A DNA stretch of 64,000 nt, taken from NCBI GenBank assembly GCA_950295325.1, contig OX485805.1, positions 42,744,758 through 42,808,757 of the forward strand, written 5' to 3'. The DNA comes from Polytrichum commune (Eukaryota; Streptophyta; Polytrichopsida; Polytrichales; Polytrichaceae). A model generated the notes under the pieces. It was not told where the DNA came from. It did no database searches and saw nothing but the letters and a program-made list of their open reading frames with translations. The position numbers and the translations under genes were made by a program. Of the stretch, positions 23,286 to 35,744 are shown one piece after another. Each line of letters opens with the position of its first letter. Within the stretch, counting starts at the first letter, position 1.

Positions 23286-24400
23286 TTGGGGAATCATGAC
23301 ATTAAGTAGCAATGCTAGGAGGGTATCCTTTGAGTACCCACAAATTTACCTCAACAAGAAGGGAAACGTTTGCAAAGCAAGGGTGAATGAATGGATAATT
23401 AATCAAATATAGAAGCTTCAAAAAGGTATCAAAGAGGTTTCCAATGCGGGTGTCGGGAGACTTTTCCAAAAAGTGCAACTACCTTTATGATCTCACCAAC
23501 TTTCCCGTTGCTTTATAACTATTTAGATTTGTTTAGATCGTAATTTAGCGTAGATTAGAACCTTTACCACCACTTGGCATTTGTTTTGTCCTAGACACCG
23601 ACATAATTAATTCTAAGCATTAAAAGTAATTACGCAAATAGATTAAAAATAGCCTACTAAACTCAAACTTAGTGCTACCTTTGCTCTTAAAAGAGCATCA
23701 AACCGACATGCATTGGTTTGATGCTCTTTTGAGAAGGTCAATCTAGGCTTGCTACTTTAGGTTTGTTTTTAATCCATCCCCAATCAACCTCACTAGAATA
23801 ATTTAGAGCCTCTAACCTGGAAAACAACATGGAAACAACTATAGGGTGACACATAATACATATGGATAAAATTTAGAAAATTATTTAGAAAAATCAAGGG
23901 TATTTCAAAATGGAAAAAATGAATTATAATTAAGATAGAGGTGCAAGTATGTGGGAATATTATATTTTCCTTAGAAGTAATACATGTTTTCCAATAATGA
24001 TTCATAACATTAACTAGCAATGCTAGTAGGGTACCCTTTGAGTACCCGCAATATTACCTTAACAAGAAGGGAAGAGCTTGCAAAGCAAGGGTGAATGAAT
24101 GGATAATTAATCAAATATCATAGCTTCAAAAAGGTATCAAAGAGGTTTCCAATGCGGGTATCGGGAGACTTTTCCAAAAAGTGCAACCATCTTTTTGACC
24201 TCGCCAACTTTCCCGCTGCTTTATAGCTAGTTAGATTTGTTTAGATCGTAATTAGCCTAGATTAGAACCTTTACCACCACTTGGCATTAGTTTTGTCCTA
24301 GAAACCGACATAATTAATTCTAAGCATTGAAAGTAACTACCCAAATAGATTAAATATAGCCTAAGTAAAACTCAAAGGTAGCGCTACCTTTGCTCTTGTT
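23286..24400 (+). repeat. Direct-repeat pair of about 400 bp with hairpin insert
   Basis: The segment 23,286-23,690 is repeated at 24,003-24,400 (TAGCAATGCTAG, TTTGAGTACCC, GCAAAGCAAGGGTGAATG, TCAAAGAGGTTTCCAATGCG), about 715 bp apart. The first copy is followed by a 42-base hairpin absent from the second. No coding sequence is visible. It could be a pair of solo-LTR-like or TRIM-like repeats, or a local duplication. Confidence 0.5.
23692..23733. repeat. Perfect 16-bp-stem hairpin
   Basis: AAAAGAGCATCAAACC is followed by ten bases and then its exact reverse complement GGTTTGATGCTCTTTT. The related repeat at 24,390 lacks it, so it may be a tiny foldback insertion or the product of a template switch. 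Confidence 0.75.
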
Positions 24401-25047
24401 ATTTAATGTTTTGATGCAAGGGAAGGAAAAAAATTGGTGAAAATATAAATGGGTTGAATTGAAATTAATTGATGAAGTTTGTGTTCATTTTGGACCTACA
24501 GAGGGTGGATGACAAGGGTTCAATTGTCAACGTCTTTCCTAGGGTTTCCAAGTTCTCCCTATGTTGTGGCTGTGGGTTTTGTTTTTGCTTGAGATTGTTG
24601 GTGTTGCCGTAGGATTTGCTGTGAGAAAGAGTTCAGATTTTGGTTTAGAGTATTGGAGCAGCTGGAGGTTTTATTGTTATTGATAGCTTGGTTGCTGGGT
24701 TAGAGTAATCTTGCGGCTTAAGGTTCTTTTGTGGTTGAGAGTCCAATTTTGTGCTATGGATTTAGATCATACCCTCATGTTTATGTCGTGCATATAATCA
24801 TGTTGAGTTAAACACTACTATTTGAGCTCAACAAAGAGGTCTTCCATCCAATTTAGTTCGTATTTGTGTGCATTGAGGGTTTTACCAATGTTGGGTGGGT
24901 ATTTGATTTTGTCACTAACTTCCAGTTCCACTTTTCACAAACAAATCTAAAAGCAAAGGACCTTCGGTTTTGATGTTTTGAGAGTTTTTATAATATGAAC
25001 CTTTGGCCCTGTTTATTTTTTAAAAATTCAAAGATACGACAAAGAAC
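24401..25047. other. Non-coding flank of Element 1
   Basis: This stretch contains T- and G-rich sequence (24,530-24,780) without an extended open frame or recognisable motif. It directly abuts the CAAC target-site copy at 25,048-25,051. Confidence 0.45.
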
Positions 25048-25051
25048 CAAC

Positions 25052-25079
25052 AACACTATATTCGTTATTTGGAGACTTT
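25052..25079 (+). repeat. Element 1 left terminal inverted repeat
   Basis: This 28-bp terminus is identical, inverted, to 43,229-43,256. Immediately inside, GGAGACTTT is followed by AAAGTCTC, giving a small internal hairpin. The CAAC copy precedes it. Confidence 0.85.
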
Positions 25080-25089
25080 GGAAAGTCTC

Positions 25090-25560
25090 AAAATAAATTG
25101 GACCCATAGTTTCGGATGCGAATATTGTGAACGTAGGGAACATCGGGAATATCGGGAACAATTACATCATAATGTTTTAGAAATCCATATGCGATGGAAC
25201 TATATATTACTAAATATAGTAAGTATGGGGATGAGAATCAAATCACACAATTACACGATTATTTGTTTTTTTGGGATTGTGTTGAACAAAAGTAATGAAT
25301 CCATAAATAGCCATCTAATTTTATATGTATTGACTCTTGGAATCGCATCCGAAACATAAAGCTCTTGGCCTATTGTGGTGAATTGAATGGCACATCCCAA
25401 TTGCAACAATACTTAAAATAAATTGACAATGTTAATTAGAATTTACAAATTAACATAATATGCAATATTAAATAGTTTGGATTCCACATCCGTAAATATA
25501 AACATATACTAGAAAGCATTTGATAGCGCATGGGAAGGGTGATTCCACATCCGTAAATCA
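25090..25560. repeat. Element 1 subterminal repeats
   Basis: An inverted pair, GTTTCGGATGCGA near 25,093 and TCGCATCCGAAAC near 25,342, is followed by two direct copies of GATTCCACATCCGTAAAT near 25,482 and 25,542. The half-motif CATCCGTAAA is related to the internal palindromes. Subterminal repeats of this kind are where transposases of CACTA-type elements bind. Confidence 0.6.
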
Positions 25561-25694
25561 ATACAGTCATGCAATAATATTATACTAGTTGTAATCTATA
25601 AAATGTGTCTAATATAATATTCAACCCCAATGTCATATATTAATGACAAACAAATACACATTTCAACTAACTTTGGTCCCGACGTACGTCAATA

Positions 25695-27223
25695 TCATTC
25701 CCCCTCTTCATCTTCATCTTCAACTTCATTTCCATTTTCAAGATCGTTTTCCGCAGCTGCGATACGTGCCAAGTTGTCTTTGGCAAAATCTATATGTTTT
25801 TGCGGGATGGTCATTGTCTCTGATTTCGAACCTTTGCGTGGTTTCCAAGCACAAAGTATGGTATATGTGTTTATCCAAACCGGTTCGTATGATGAGTCCA
25901 TTGTCCATTTGAAACCTTTTTTGGTGTCCCACCCTAAATATGTCTGGAGCACATTTTGATCTTTGGTGCTTGGACGGCAATATTCCACCTCAATTTGGCG
26001 AAAATTTGGACTAGTTGGAACAAAGTTTGGTGATGACAATGCTTTCACCAACCAAATTGGCTTGGGATGCTCCTCATCCCCAGCACGTACGAGCAGCAAA
26101 TAACCTTCATGGCAATCAACCCCAACACGAAACGACGGCTCCGGTCGATTGCGAGCAGGGCCAACATAATGATCGTCCGCAGCGAACTCTTCACGAACGT
26201 CCCCATTGTTGAACAACATGGCCTCAGATTCCACGACTGTCACTCGATTTTGTGGCCAAAACCCTTGTGTCAAACATGAATGTGTATCAACATTGGGTGC
26301 TATCAATGCCGTGCGAATGCGATCCCAATACGCAATCAATGGTTCGTGGGTATCCCTAACACGTTTTGTGATGTCTTCCTCGCACAATTCTTTCTAATAC
26401 TCAATGAATGCGGATATACCTTTGATGATTTCTGGCCCATTCCTCATGGGGTTGGGTGTGCAAGGCTTCGGCTCACCATCAGGTAGCACACATTTGCCAT
26501 CTTCGTTTTTGCGCCAAATGAGTATCCCTTCCTCCGGACCCCAATTCGGGGAAGTGCACAAAACTTTGAATTGCATGGCGGGCAGACCATCGTCACGCAT
26601 ATAAAATCGGAATTGTTGAGCCTTGGTGTGGCCCACTAGTCGGTCAGACCCCTTAAGAATGAATGGTTTTATAAACCGTTTGAAATCGGGCACTTCTTCA
26701 ATCAAATGTGGAATGACTGGCACATTGTCCAAATCCATATATGATTTCATGAGAAGAGGAATTGTCGGAAAATCCTCCTCGTGCAACTTCATACTCCAAC
26801 GTCCAAATGAAGCGTCGATGTCATCGTGCATGTGGCCAACCATCAAAAAAGACACAAACACTTCTTTGAAAATGCCCTTGGCTACCAGCAATGACCAGAA
26901 ACAAAACACGTATCGACATTTGTTATCTTTGGCACAATTGTCAAGTTGCACGTGTAGAGTTCGAGGCAAAGGTTTAGCAAGAACGGGTTGTTCAGGCGGT
27001 TCTTGAAGTGAAGATAGACAAACTTCCTTCCCCTCTAGCACAACCTCATAAATCGGAGTTGTTCCACATCCAACAAAAAGAGCACGCGATGATGATGTTG
27101 GCGGACTCTCAAGATCTCGTAGAAGTTTTGCAAAAGACCCTACGGTATGATTGGCGTCGCCTGGATAGAAATCCAAGCCATAATGTGCATACTTGACGTC
27201 CACATGGCCATGTGCAATCATAC
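25695..27223 (-). pseudogene. DUF7869 transposase-like gene, exon 2 (one in-frame TAG)
   Basis: This second coding exon starts after a TTAATTCAG acceptor. Joined to the donor at 28,675 the frame reads SVT-GMIAHG, which fits the family. The core resembles DUF7869 proteins, RNase-H-fold transposase relatives common in seedless plants: KYAHYGLDFYPGDANHTVGS, QLDNCAKDNKCRYVF and VGHMHDDIDASFGRW, supplying candidate acidic residues. A TAG at 26,394-26,396 interrupts the frame between SAFIEY and KELCEED. The frame then continues another 230 codons to an acidic end (EVEDEDEEGE). CAG to TAG is the simplest explanation. The gene is read toward the left end of Element 1. It is probably inactive unless the stop is read through. 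Confidence 0.75.
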
Positions 27224-28674
27224 CTGAATTAAGACATACAAATGAGAAGTACATTCCAATATCATATATATGAAGGAAATATGATATTACCGCAAGTAAG
27301 GAACAACCATGCACAGACGAGTTACGGATGCGCATCCGTTGTCAAGGAAAATGTGCACTATCCGGTAAGCGCCGGGCTTCTATTTTATGGTAGTGTTTAG
27401 AAAAAAATATAGTAGTTTTCCTTCTCCTATACTCTTGATGTAAATCTCTCTCAATGTGGTCCCTCTAAACTTCAGAATAGTATAACTCAAAACCAAATCA
27501 TCTTCTTCAAGTGAAATTTGGTACACTTATTAAGTATCTTATCAAAAACATTCCCACCAAATTTGAGCACAATCAGAGTTCATATGCAAAAGTTATGCAT
27601 TATATTCTAACTCTAACTACCTAGCATGAATGCTGTGATAAAACACCCGGTCTCTAAAACCTTAATAACTTCCTACTCTTATGTCCAATAAATCTCAGAT
27701 TTTAAGACAAGATAGATGTGTAAGTTAAAAAGGTGGTGTCAAATTTTGGTATCCATATCTATAACCCTCTAAAAGATACATATTTTCAAACCTTGCTAGT
27801 TTAGTTGGCTTTGTTCCTAGACACCCTTCCCTTCAACTTTTAATAACTTTTTCATGCCAATGACTGAAGCTCTCAAATTTTTACCACAACTTTCATAACT
27901 CATAATAAACAATCCCTCAAATTTTCATATCCATTGAACACTCTGATCATCCATAATTGACAAATCTCTCACTATAAAGTTCTGCTCAAGTTCATAACCA
28001 ATAAAACACTACAAGTAGTGCACCTAGTACAATCTAGTCATTCTAAATGCCACACCTCCACACCCTCTTGTGTAGATGAGCCTCCTAAGCACTTATCCCT
28101 CTCAAGATGCTCTAAGCTCCCTCAATCCAACACAAGTAACAACTCCAAAATACTAATGGTCCCCCTAAACACTCTTCTAACACCCCTTAAATAGTCTTCC
28201 ACCTTGCCCCCCTTCGGCCAATAGGAAACCATCGAGGTAAGGTCCTCTAGAACCCCTCCAAGTGGCTTGCTAATGGATGACCTTTGGGGTTAAAGGTTTC
28301 TAGAATCCTTATCCTACTAGAAATAGGAAAGATATGGGGTTAAAGATTTCTAGAACCTTAATCCCGCTAGAAATAGGGCGTTTGGGGCTAAAGGCTAATC
28401 CGGCAAGCCAATAGGAATTTAAAATAAAAACCTTCTAGAACTCCTAGGTGGTTAGCTATTGGCCCGCCGGTAAATCCAATCCTACCTACCACATTCATCT
28501 ACCAATTCATCCGGTCTTCAACTTAAGACCGGTTTTTACCTAACTAAGATCAACTTAAAAATAACGAAAACAAATAAAATATCTAAATTCTAATTAATAG
28601 ACCGCCCACATCACGACACCGTAACTCTTAAAAATGAGTATGTGGGCACGCCAAAAAAATGAAAACCAACGAAC
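27224..28674 (-). other. Intron of the DUF7869 gene
   Basis: This 1.45-kb intron is bounded by CACAG/GTTCGT and TTAATTCAG and has no coding potential. Close to its acceptor end lies the perfect palindrome ACGGATGCGCATCCGT (27,324-27,339). It is a symmetric variant of the main Element 1 palindrome, with C to T in one arm matched by G to A in the other. Confidence 0.7.
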
Positions 28675-30079
28675 CTGTGACAGATATTGGCAGCTTGAAA
28701 TATCCATCTGTGGCCTTTATTTTCCGCGCATAACAAGGGCAAGCGGTCTTCGCATGGTCCATTTTGTCATGAATGATTGTCAACACCTCGTTCGGCCTTA
28801 TTATCGATAAGGCGCGATTCTTGTAGTAGTCTTGACGGTGTGCCTCCTGGTTGTTGACATGCTCAATGTATTTCTGTTGATGTCTGGTGTGCGACTCGGT
28901 CCCTATTGGATGTGCGTCTCGAAGGCCTTTATATTTTTCACAAGTAGAACACCTAGCAAACTTATCCCCGGGTCTCTTCGTAATGTATTCAGCGAACTGT
29001 TGATTCTTGATCACACTCAATTTTGACAACGAAATCGGCCCACATCCAACATTTTCACCAACTTCATTAACATCCACGAGTATGTTCTTCCATTTTGTCC
29101 CTGTGGGTAAAACCATCTGAACAACCTTTTCCCCCGACGGCAAAGTGCGTGTCTTGTGTGGCATCGCATCCGCTAATGGCATAATGATGGTTGACAGAGT
29201 TGCAGCCGCTTGGAGTGTTGCCTCCCTGGGCTTCTTTGTACCTGAGTTGCCATGAAACCGAGAACGCCTTCCTTGCAGCGAGTAGTTCCGGAACCTATAA
29301 AAATCTGCCTTTGAAACGGCATGAATAATGTACCATGCCCGGCAACAAACTTCTATATTTTCCAAGGTCACAACCTTACAACCTCCGGCATCCAAGTGCA
29401 TGTTGCGATGTACTTCAAGTTTCTTGGCAGACCGCATACGAAAGTCGGCAAGCCACATCTCTTGCCTCAAAGATTTGATTTTGCCACGGGGAAATAGTTG
29501 GCAGCACTTCTTCGCACAACAATCCGTTGTGGCTACGGACCTAATAGATGTGTCTCCCAATGTATGATCTCGATGACGCTGCGTGGGTTCACGAGGCACA
29601 CTAATGGAATCATATTTACGACGACCTTGTCTGGGACGCATTGTGGCGAACAAAGACTGTTGCAGTTGCTCAAATCGGCGGGATTGATCTCACAAGCTCA
29701 CACCATCGTGATGAACACTTCGCAATGGCCATCGACGGAGAGAGAACCTCCAACCAGGAGGCACTTCCGATGGAAGTAAGGAGTTCAATATGCACACCCC
29801 AACATCGTCCTCCCGGAGGGGTTTTGCATCAATACAATCCGTTGGATTCGAGTTCCTACAAACACCGTTGGCCATGGGAACGGCACATGCATTGAGTAGT
29901 ACAACATCGAGATCAACCCACTGCTCCCGCGAATAACCCTCACATGGTGGTATGATTTCATCATCTGCATCGGCCACACCATTTGTAGCTTCCTGTTCCA
30001 CGACATCTTCAAACTCGCTAGCATAGCTTGACGGTTCCGAGGAGAAATCGGACGCACTATCACCGACGTCGGAATCCAT
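28675..30079 (-). pseudogene. DUF7869 transposase-like gene, exon 1 (one in-frame TGA)
   Basis: The exon runs from ATG at 30,079 (MDSDVGDSASDF) to the donor at 28,675. It begins with an acidic Ser-rich region. Further on are Cys/His-rich stretches that look zinc-binding, such as CAKKCCQLFP, FARCSTCEKYKG and KTACPCYARK. These would be the DNA-binding half of the transposase, ahead of the catalytic exon. A TGA at 29,690-29,692 breaks the frame between DGVSL and DQSRRFEQLQ with the frame open on both sides, best explained by CGA to TGA. With the TAG in exon 2, this copy can hardly make a full-length transposase. The palindrome cluster begins only about 50 bp upstream of the ATG. Confidence 0.7.
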
Positions 30080-30131
30080 GGCCACTACAAGAGAGCCAAA
30101 TGAAGAATGAGATAAAATATAAGCAGTGTAT

Positions 30132-30870
30132 GTTTACGGATGCCCGTCCGCAAATCATTATCTGATAAGAGATGTCAGGGTTAGGCGCAAACGTCTTGGC
30201 AAATTAGACAATGTATGTTTACGGACGCCCGTCCGTAAACATCCCTATGGCAAATGACAATTGTGTCCAAAATAAATAGGGTTACAAGGAACCAAGAAGT
30301 CCCAGCCCCATTTACATTTACACTAAATTTTACCTCCTGGCCTTACCAGTAATGTATTTGAATGTGTACCAACGGTTTGTCTGTTTACGGACGCGTGTCC
30401 GTAAACATACCTTTACCTCATTACTAAACAGATGCAAGAGGTTTGTATGTTTACGGACGCGCGTCCGTAAACCTACCTTTACCTCATTACTAGAACAGAT
30501 GCAAGAGGTTTGTATGTTTACGGACGCGCGTCCGAAAACCTACCTTTACCTCATTACTAGAACAGATGCAAAAGGTTCAAGATTTACGGACGCGCGTCCG
30601 TAAATATTCATCAGAACAAATATGCATACTATCAAAACAGATAATAATTCACAGCCCACATTGTAGATGACATACCACCATGTGACACCAAAAGGATGCA
30701 TGTTTACGGACGCGCGTCCGTAAACCTACTTGTAAATGCTTAATGAGCCAATGAAAATAGATTGAGATATTCAATGATGCAACGAGCCACTGAGAGATTC
30801 AATAAGATATGAGATATTCAATAAGCAAATAAGTCAAGAGATGTAATGTTTACGGACGCGCGTCCGTAAA
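30132..30870. repeat. Palindrome cluster A, upstream of the DUF7869 gene
   Basis: Eight palindromes centred on ACGGACGCGCGTCCGT lie at about 30,132, 30,217, 30,382, 30,449, 30,516, 30,582, 30,702 and 30,849. Most read TTTACGG..CCGTAAA. The first two are slightly degenerate (CGCCCG centre) and the third has CGTG in the centre. Three sit in a 67-bp tandem with ACCTTTACCTCATTACTA between them. They lie in the 5' leader or promoter of the minus-strand transposase-like gene. Each palindrome has five CpG sites in an AT-rich setting. Binding by an element-encoded protein is my inference. Confidence 0.85.
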
Positions 30871-30899
30871 GTTCCGTAATTTGCGGCGTCATAATAGGA

Positions 30900-33800
30900 C
30901 ACTTGAAGCGTGAACAATACCTGTCAGAAATAGAATCCATCGCATTCAGAGATCCAGATAGTGCAAATCGAATATGACTTTAGGGTATAATAGGTTCATT
31001 GCAATAGGATCTATACCTGCGCGAAACAATTATCCACCACACTACAAGGGTCTCAAGAGCGCAATCCACATCTGAGATGCAAAAAGAGTCCCTTGGTGGG
31101 GGGATTTCCCTTAAGTACTCGTCGTCTTCCCTTGGATCCTTTCTTCAGCATAGGATACTAGCCGCCAACTCTTTCCTAAAAACAAAAACCTAATATTCCA
31201 ACATGGAGAATGCCAGCCTTGCAATGGAATGTGTATTCATGGCGGCCAACATGCATTTGACCATGACTCCACATAATGACAAAGCAAAAGGCATCTATAT
31301 ATTTATGGTGTACAACAAAGCAAGTTGGTTAATATTATATGAGCAATAAACATTGTTGAGGGGGGATTTTTATTATTGGAGTACCCAATATTAAGAGTTC
31401 ATTGTAGAATTTGTGGACAAAAAATTATAGAATCGTATAAAAAATCAACCACCACAACAACATTTGTAGTCCATGGACTATAAAAATATATGTGCTTCGG
31501 AAATAATCTAGCAACTATTTAATTGTTTTGCATACGATCTTATGATATTAGAATATCATGTTCTCTCCTCTCATCTTGCATTTAATATTGTAATACAATC
31601 GGCCACCACCCGACCATCCAACCCTTTTAATTTCCCCACCTACACATAATATTATTAATACATACAGAAACTTTGATTTCCGTGAGGCCATGAAAGTAGA
31701 ACATCTATGGATCTAGGTAGGGTTTAGGGTTTGGTGGGTTTAGGGTTTAGGGTTTGGTTGCAAGCATTCTTAGTTATTGAACAACACCAATTATTTTGCA
31801 AGATGGAGTAAGTGGTGAAAAAGTATATGACATTGAACAAATATTCATGAAACTGTCAATAACAATTCTAATTGCCATGTACAAAATCTTCATTTGGTAT
31901 CCTTTAATGAGAGCCATAAAACTTGGGTTGTGTAACCCTAACTTTCATTTTTTTGAATCTTACTTTTTTTGGGTGAAATGTACCCCTTACATGCAAGTAA
32001 AAGATTTAGCCGGGACTTGTTATCCTTTGATGTGACCCCAAGTTTAAAATGAAATGAAGGGATACAAATATGAAAACAATTAAGGCTTCAAAACATTGAA
32101 GATCATTATAATATTTATGTTCCAAGCCGGCTTTATCCATTTGCTCTTAACATATACTTTTGATGAAAGGTTTTGAAGATCTTATATATTAATTGGTATT
32201 CTTTAATGGAGGACTTAACACATCAATCCATGTCACCATGGAAACAAAACTCTAGAATAAAAAACAGTTTGCTACTACTTGATGTAGGTGATATACAAGC
32301 TCGTGGAAGGATTCAATGAATCCCGATGGTTGTTTAATGTACAAGAGGGATGTAAATTCAATACATACCTTGCGTGCACTTTTAATACAAGCTTACTAGA
32401 CCTATGTTCAAAGGGATTGAATTAATTCGTAATGTTGTGCAAGATAATATCATAGGCATATGACTTCAACCCTATTAGATGGTATGAAATAAGAGCTTAT
32501 AACTCCAAACAAATACAAACATTTTCAAGAACTCTTGACACAAGATTCCAAAGAGTGTAGTTGGATTGACATCCCCCACTACCTCATTTTATCATTAAAA
32601 CTCTCAAATGAGAGGCAAGCAATTTGGCCTCATGATTACAAGAAGTAGGGTAGTTGAATGCTCACCCTAGGTTCTAGACTTGCATTCATGCTAAACCCCT
32701 TAAACCCTAAACCCTCAACCCATAGTATTATGTCGTTCTTCTCAAAATATGGTGAAATTTCTTCCAAGCCTCGCACTTCGAGGTTATGTTATTGATACCG
32801 GCTTAGGATGACCTCAAGTGACGGATGAGAGTTATGTCCTCCAAGAATTAAAGAGATTAACATGCAAATTCATCCAAACCGAACATGAATGTCATTATTG
32901 TTCACCCTCTTTAGTATGACAAGTGTGAGAAACACAAAAAGGTCATGTTATCTAGGTGTCGTCTTCTCATTCATATGACAAGTGGCGTAAAGTTGTCATA
33001 TTATTGAGGGAATACGAAATTATCATAATAAAAATGAGCGCAAAGATATATATATACAACAAGTTTAATAGGCAATATAGATGATATGAAATAAGAGCTA
33101 ATAACTCCAAACAAATACAAATATTTTCAAAGACTCTTGATAGAGGAGTCCAAAGAGTGGCATATGTCGATGTTTGTATTTACAAAATGCTTAATCTTTA
33201 AATTTTTTTTATTGATGTAATTTAATTGTGGACAATGATATACTATCATACAATAAATAGTTGTAGCATATCATAATTCGTAATAATAAGCGATAGTTAG
33301 TGTACTAGTCATTTAAAATCCACTTACCTTCATATTGCAACAACTCCACAAAAAAATGTTACACTTGAGTTACTCAACCTCATATTGTCCTATAGTTTCA
33401 ATACCGAAAACTTCCCTAGGCTTATCATTGTGAACTTAATAAACATTAGGATTTGTATTGTAGAATGGGTTTGGTTAGGGTATTAATAAATGAAAGGTGA
33501 CTAATATGACTCCAGGTCATGCATCTTCACCTTATGTTAGTTGGGCTTTGTCATAAATATGATGCTACATTGAAGGACTAATATCAAACAATCTATCATG
33601 TGGAGTTATGAAGTAATATGGTGTGAGTTGGGTTAGCACCATAGTCGGTTGGCAGAACAACAATTCCCAAATAAACCTACGAATGAAAATGTGAAATATA
33701 TAAATATTTATGTCGACATGGAAAAAATGAAATAAGGGTGATATTTAGGTTTCAGACCAAGAGCCTGCCACTATTTAATGAAAATAAGGGTTTCAAGAGA

Positions 33801-34590
33801 TTATTTAAAACAAAGACTATATTCGAGTACAAGGTGCAAAACCCAATTGTCACTGGTGCTATGTTTTTACAATTTGTATCTTACATGCTATGTTACTACC
33901 ATGTCCCTTCTCCTTTTGTCATTGTTAAATTTTAATCATATAATTAATGGTACACATTATATGTCACTTCCACTTATTACCATTAATAGTTGAAATTTAG
34001 TGTTTGAGTTCACAGTTAAAAGTACCTTACTTTCATAGGGTTAGTGATATTTAGTGTAATTGGATGTTGCGACTGGATGATGGTGACATGTCAACTAATA
34101 CTTATATGCATATGATATTGAGCAAGAAGTGTGTATAATGGTTGTTGAGTTGGTGGATGCCGTTTTGGGAATCAATAATGCAGAAGGCTTTGATTTTAAT
34201 GTTAATTTGCATTTGGTTCATTTGGATGATGTTTTTTCACGTACAATATTAAAGCGTCAACGTTATGCATCATTGTTGTCTAATTTTTTATTAGACAACT
34301 TGTTTCACTTAGGTAGGCAACACTAGACTCAGATCACTGGACTCTTATTTCAATAATTATTGAGAACGCTTGTATTTGTTTGAAGTTATACGTTATTATT
34401 TCATACAATATATATAATAATTTCTTACATCCGTTGTGTGTGTTTTGAAGCTCATATTTCTTTTGTTTTTTTATTCGCTCAATAGCACGACAATTTTACA
34501 GCGTTTGTCATATTAACGAGAAGACAACATGTCGATAATACGACATTTTTTGTGATTTCCAAACGTGTCTTACTAAAGAGGGAGAGGTGT
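30900..34590. other. Central non-coding region of Element 1
   Basis: This divergent intergenic region separates the two transcription units. It has TTTAGGG-type telomere-like repeats at about 31,718-31,760 (about five units, some imperfect) and the complementary CCCTAAACCCT at about 32,695-32,720. No credible gene is seen. Short AT-rich frames, such as those at 31,796 and 34,129, show no motif. Confidence 0.5.
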
Positions 34591-34599
34591 GCCACATAC

Positions 34600-34800
34600 C
34601 TCTCCAATATGAACCTATAGGGTTCTGCCACGTGGCGATGGGGTGCGGGGTGGATGGGACGTTGGGAGTCGGGGCGTTTGGGGGGCTCCTCTTGAGTACT
34701 TAAGGGTTTTAGGGTTTCATTCGCCCATTTTCACCCTCTCATTTTTCCGCCTCCCCTCTCTCGCTCTCCTTCCTCACATTCTTCTCACGCTCCTCTCTTG
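34600..34800 (+). promoter_or_regulatory. Likely promoter and start region of the ParB-methyltransferase gene
   Basis: A G-box palindrome GCCACGTGGC lies at 34,627-34,636, a TAGGGTTT telo-box-like element near 34,708, and then an abrupt change to a pyrimidine-rich TTCTC/CTCTC sequence typical of plant transcription starts. The first coding exon begins 1.6 kb downstream, directly after a TTTGCAG acceptor, so one or more leader introns are expected. Confidence 0.45.
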
Positions 34801-34849
34801 CTTCTCTAGGGTTTGTTGTTGTCACCCTAAACCCTCTCCTCCCCGCGTT

Positions 34850-35670
34850 CCTCTTGTTGTTGGCGTTTCTCTCCGCGCTCCTCTCCTCTTGCTGTTGGCG
34901 TTCCTCTTGCTCTCCTCTTGCTCTCCTCTTGCTGTTGGCGCTCCTCTCCTCTCCGCGATCCTCTTGCTGGTGGCGTTGCTCCTCTTGCTGTTGGCGCTCC
35001 TGGTCACCTCACAAGGTTGTTTGTTGTTTGTGTTTGTGTTTGTTCTTGTGCTTGCTGGTTTGCTTTGCTTTGCTTTGTGCTTGTGCTTTGCTTTGCTTTT
35101 GCTTTGCTTTGCTTTGCTTTGCTTTGCTTGTGCTTTCTTGGCTTGTGCTTTACTTTGCTTTGCTTTGCTTTGCATTGCTTGTGCTTGTTGGTTGTGCTTG
35201 TTTGTGTTTGTTGTGCTGGCTTGGTTGCTTGTTTGATTGCTGGCCTCTTGCATAATGACATAGGTTGCTTGTTTGATTGTGTTTTAGTTAATTTCTTGCT
35301 TTGACTTGCTTGTTTAATTGTTTGATTGCCTGCTGCTTGTGTCATTGTTTGTGCTTGCTAGCTGGTTGTGCTTGCTTGTGCTTACTTGTGATTGTTTTTT
35401 AATCTTTTGTTTATGTGCTTGCTTGTGATTGCTTTTTCTCTCTTTTGCTTGTGTGCTTGCTTGCTTACAGTTGTTTGATTTGCTTGTGCTTGCTGCTTGG
35501 CTTTGCTTTGCTTGCTGGCGTGGTTGCTTGTTTACTTGCTGGCCTCTTGCATAAGTACATAGATTGCTTGTTTGATTGTGTTTTAGTTTATTTCTTGCTT
35601 TTTTACTTGCTGGTTTGATTGTTTGATTGCTTGGTTTTTTTTGTTCTTTGCTGGTTTGCTTGTATTTTGC
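34850..35670 (+). repeat. Low-complexity leader: CTC and GCTTT/GCTTG repeats
   Basis: CTCCTCTTGCTGTTGGCG-like repeats (34,850-35,010) run into long GCTTT and GCTTG tandem tracts (35,030-35,660). Long open frames on both strands here (Leu/Cys-rich on plus, Lys/Gln/Ala-rich on minus) are products of the repeat and not genes. The tract is probably leader or intron sequence of the downstream gene. Confidence 0.75.
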
Positions 35671-35744
35671 ATCATATACAAAACCACCTTCCTGAAAATC
35701 CGGAACCCTCTCAAGAAGGACCAGATTAACCAATGTAGGGCTTG

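Noticed and set aside
26280-29900. Plus-strand open frames opposite the DUF7869 gene
   Set aside because: They overlap the minus-strand exons that carry the recognisable motifs and correct splice phases, and none has a conserved motif of its own.
34643-35345. Leu/Cys-rich and Lys/Gln/Ala-rich open frames on both strands
   Set aside because: They are translations of GCTTT, GCTTG and CTC low-complexity repeats, with no start context, no motif and all frames open.
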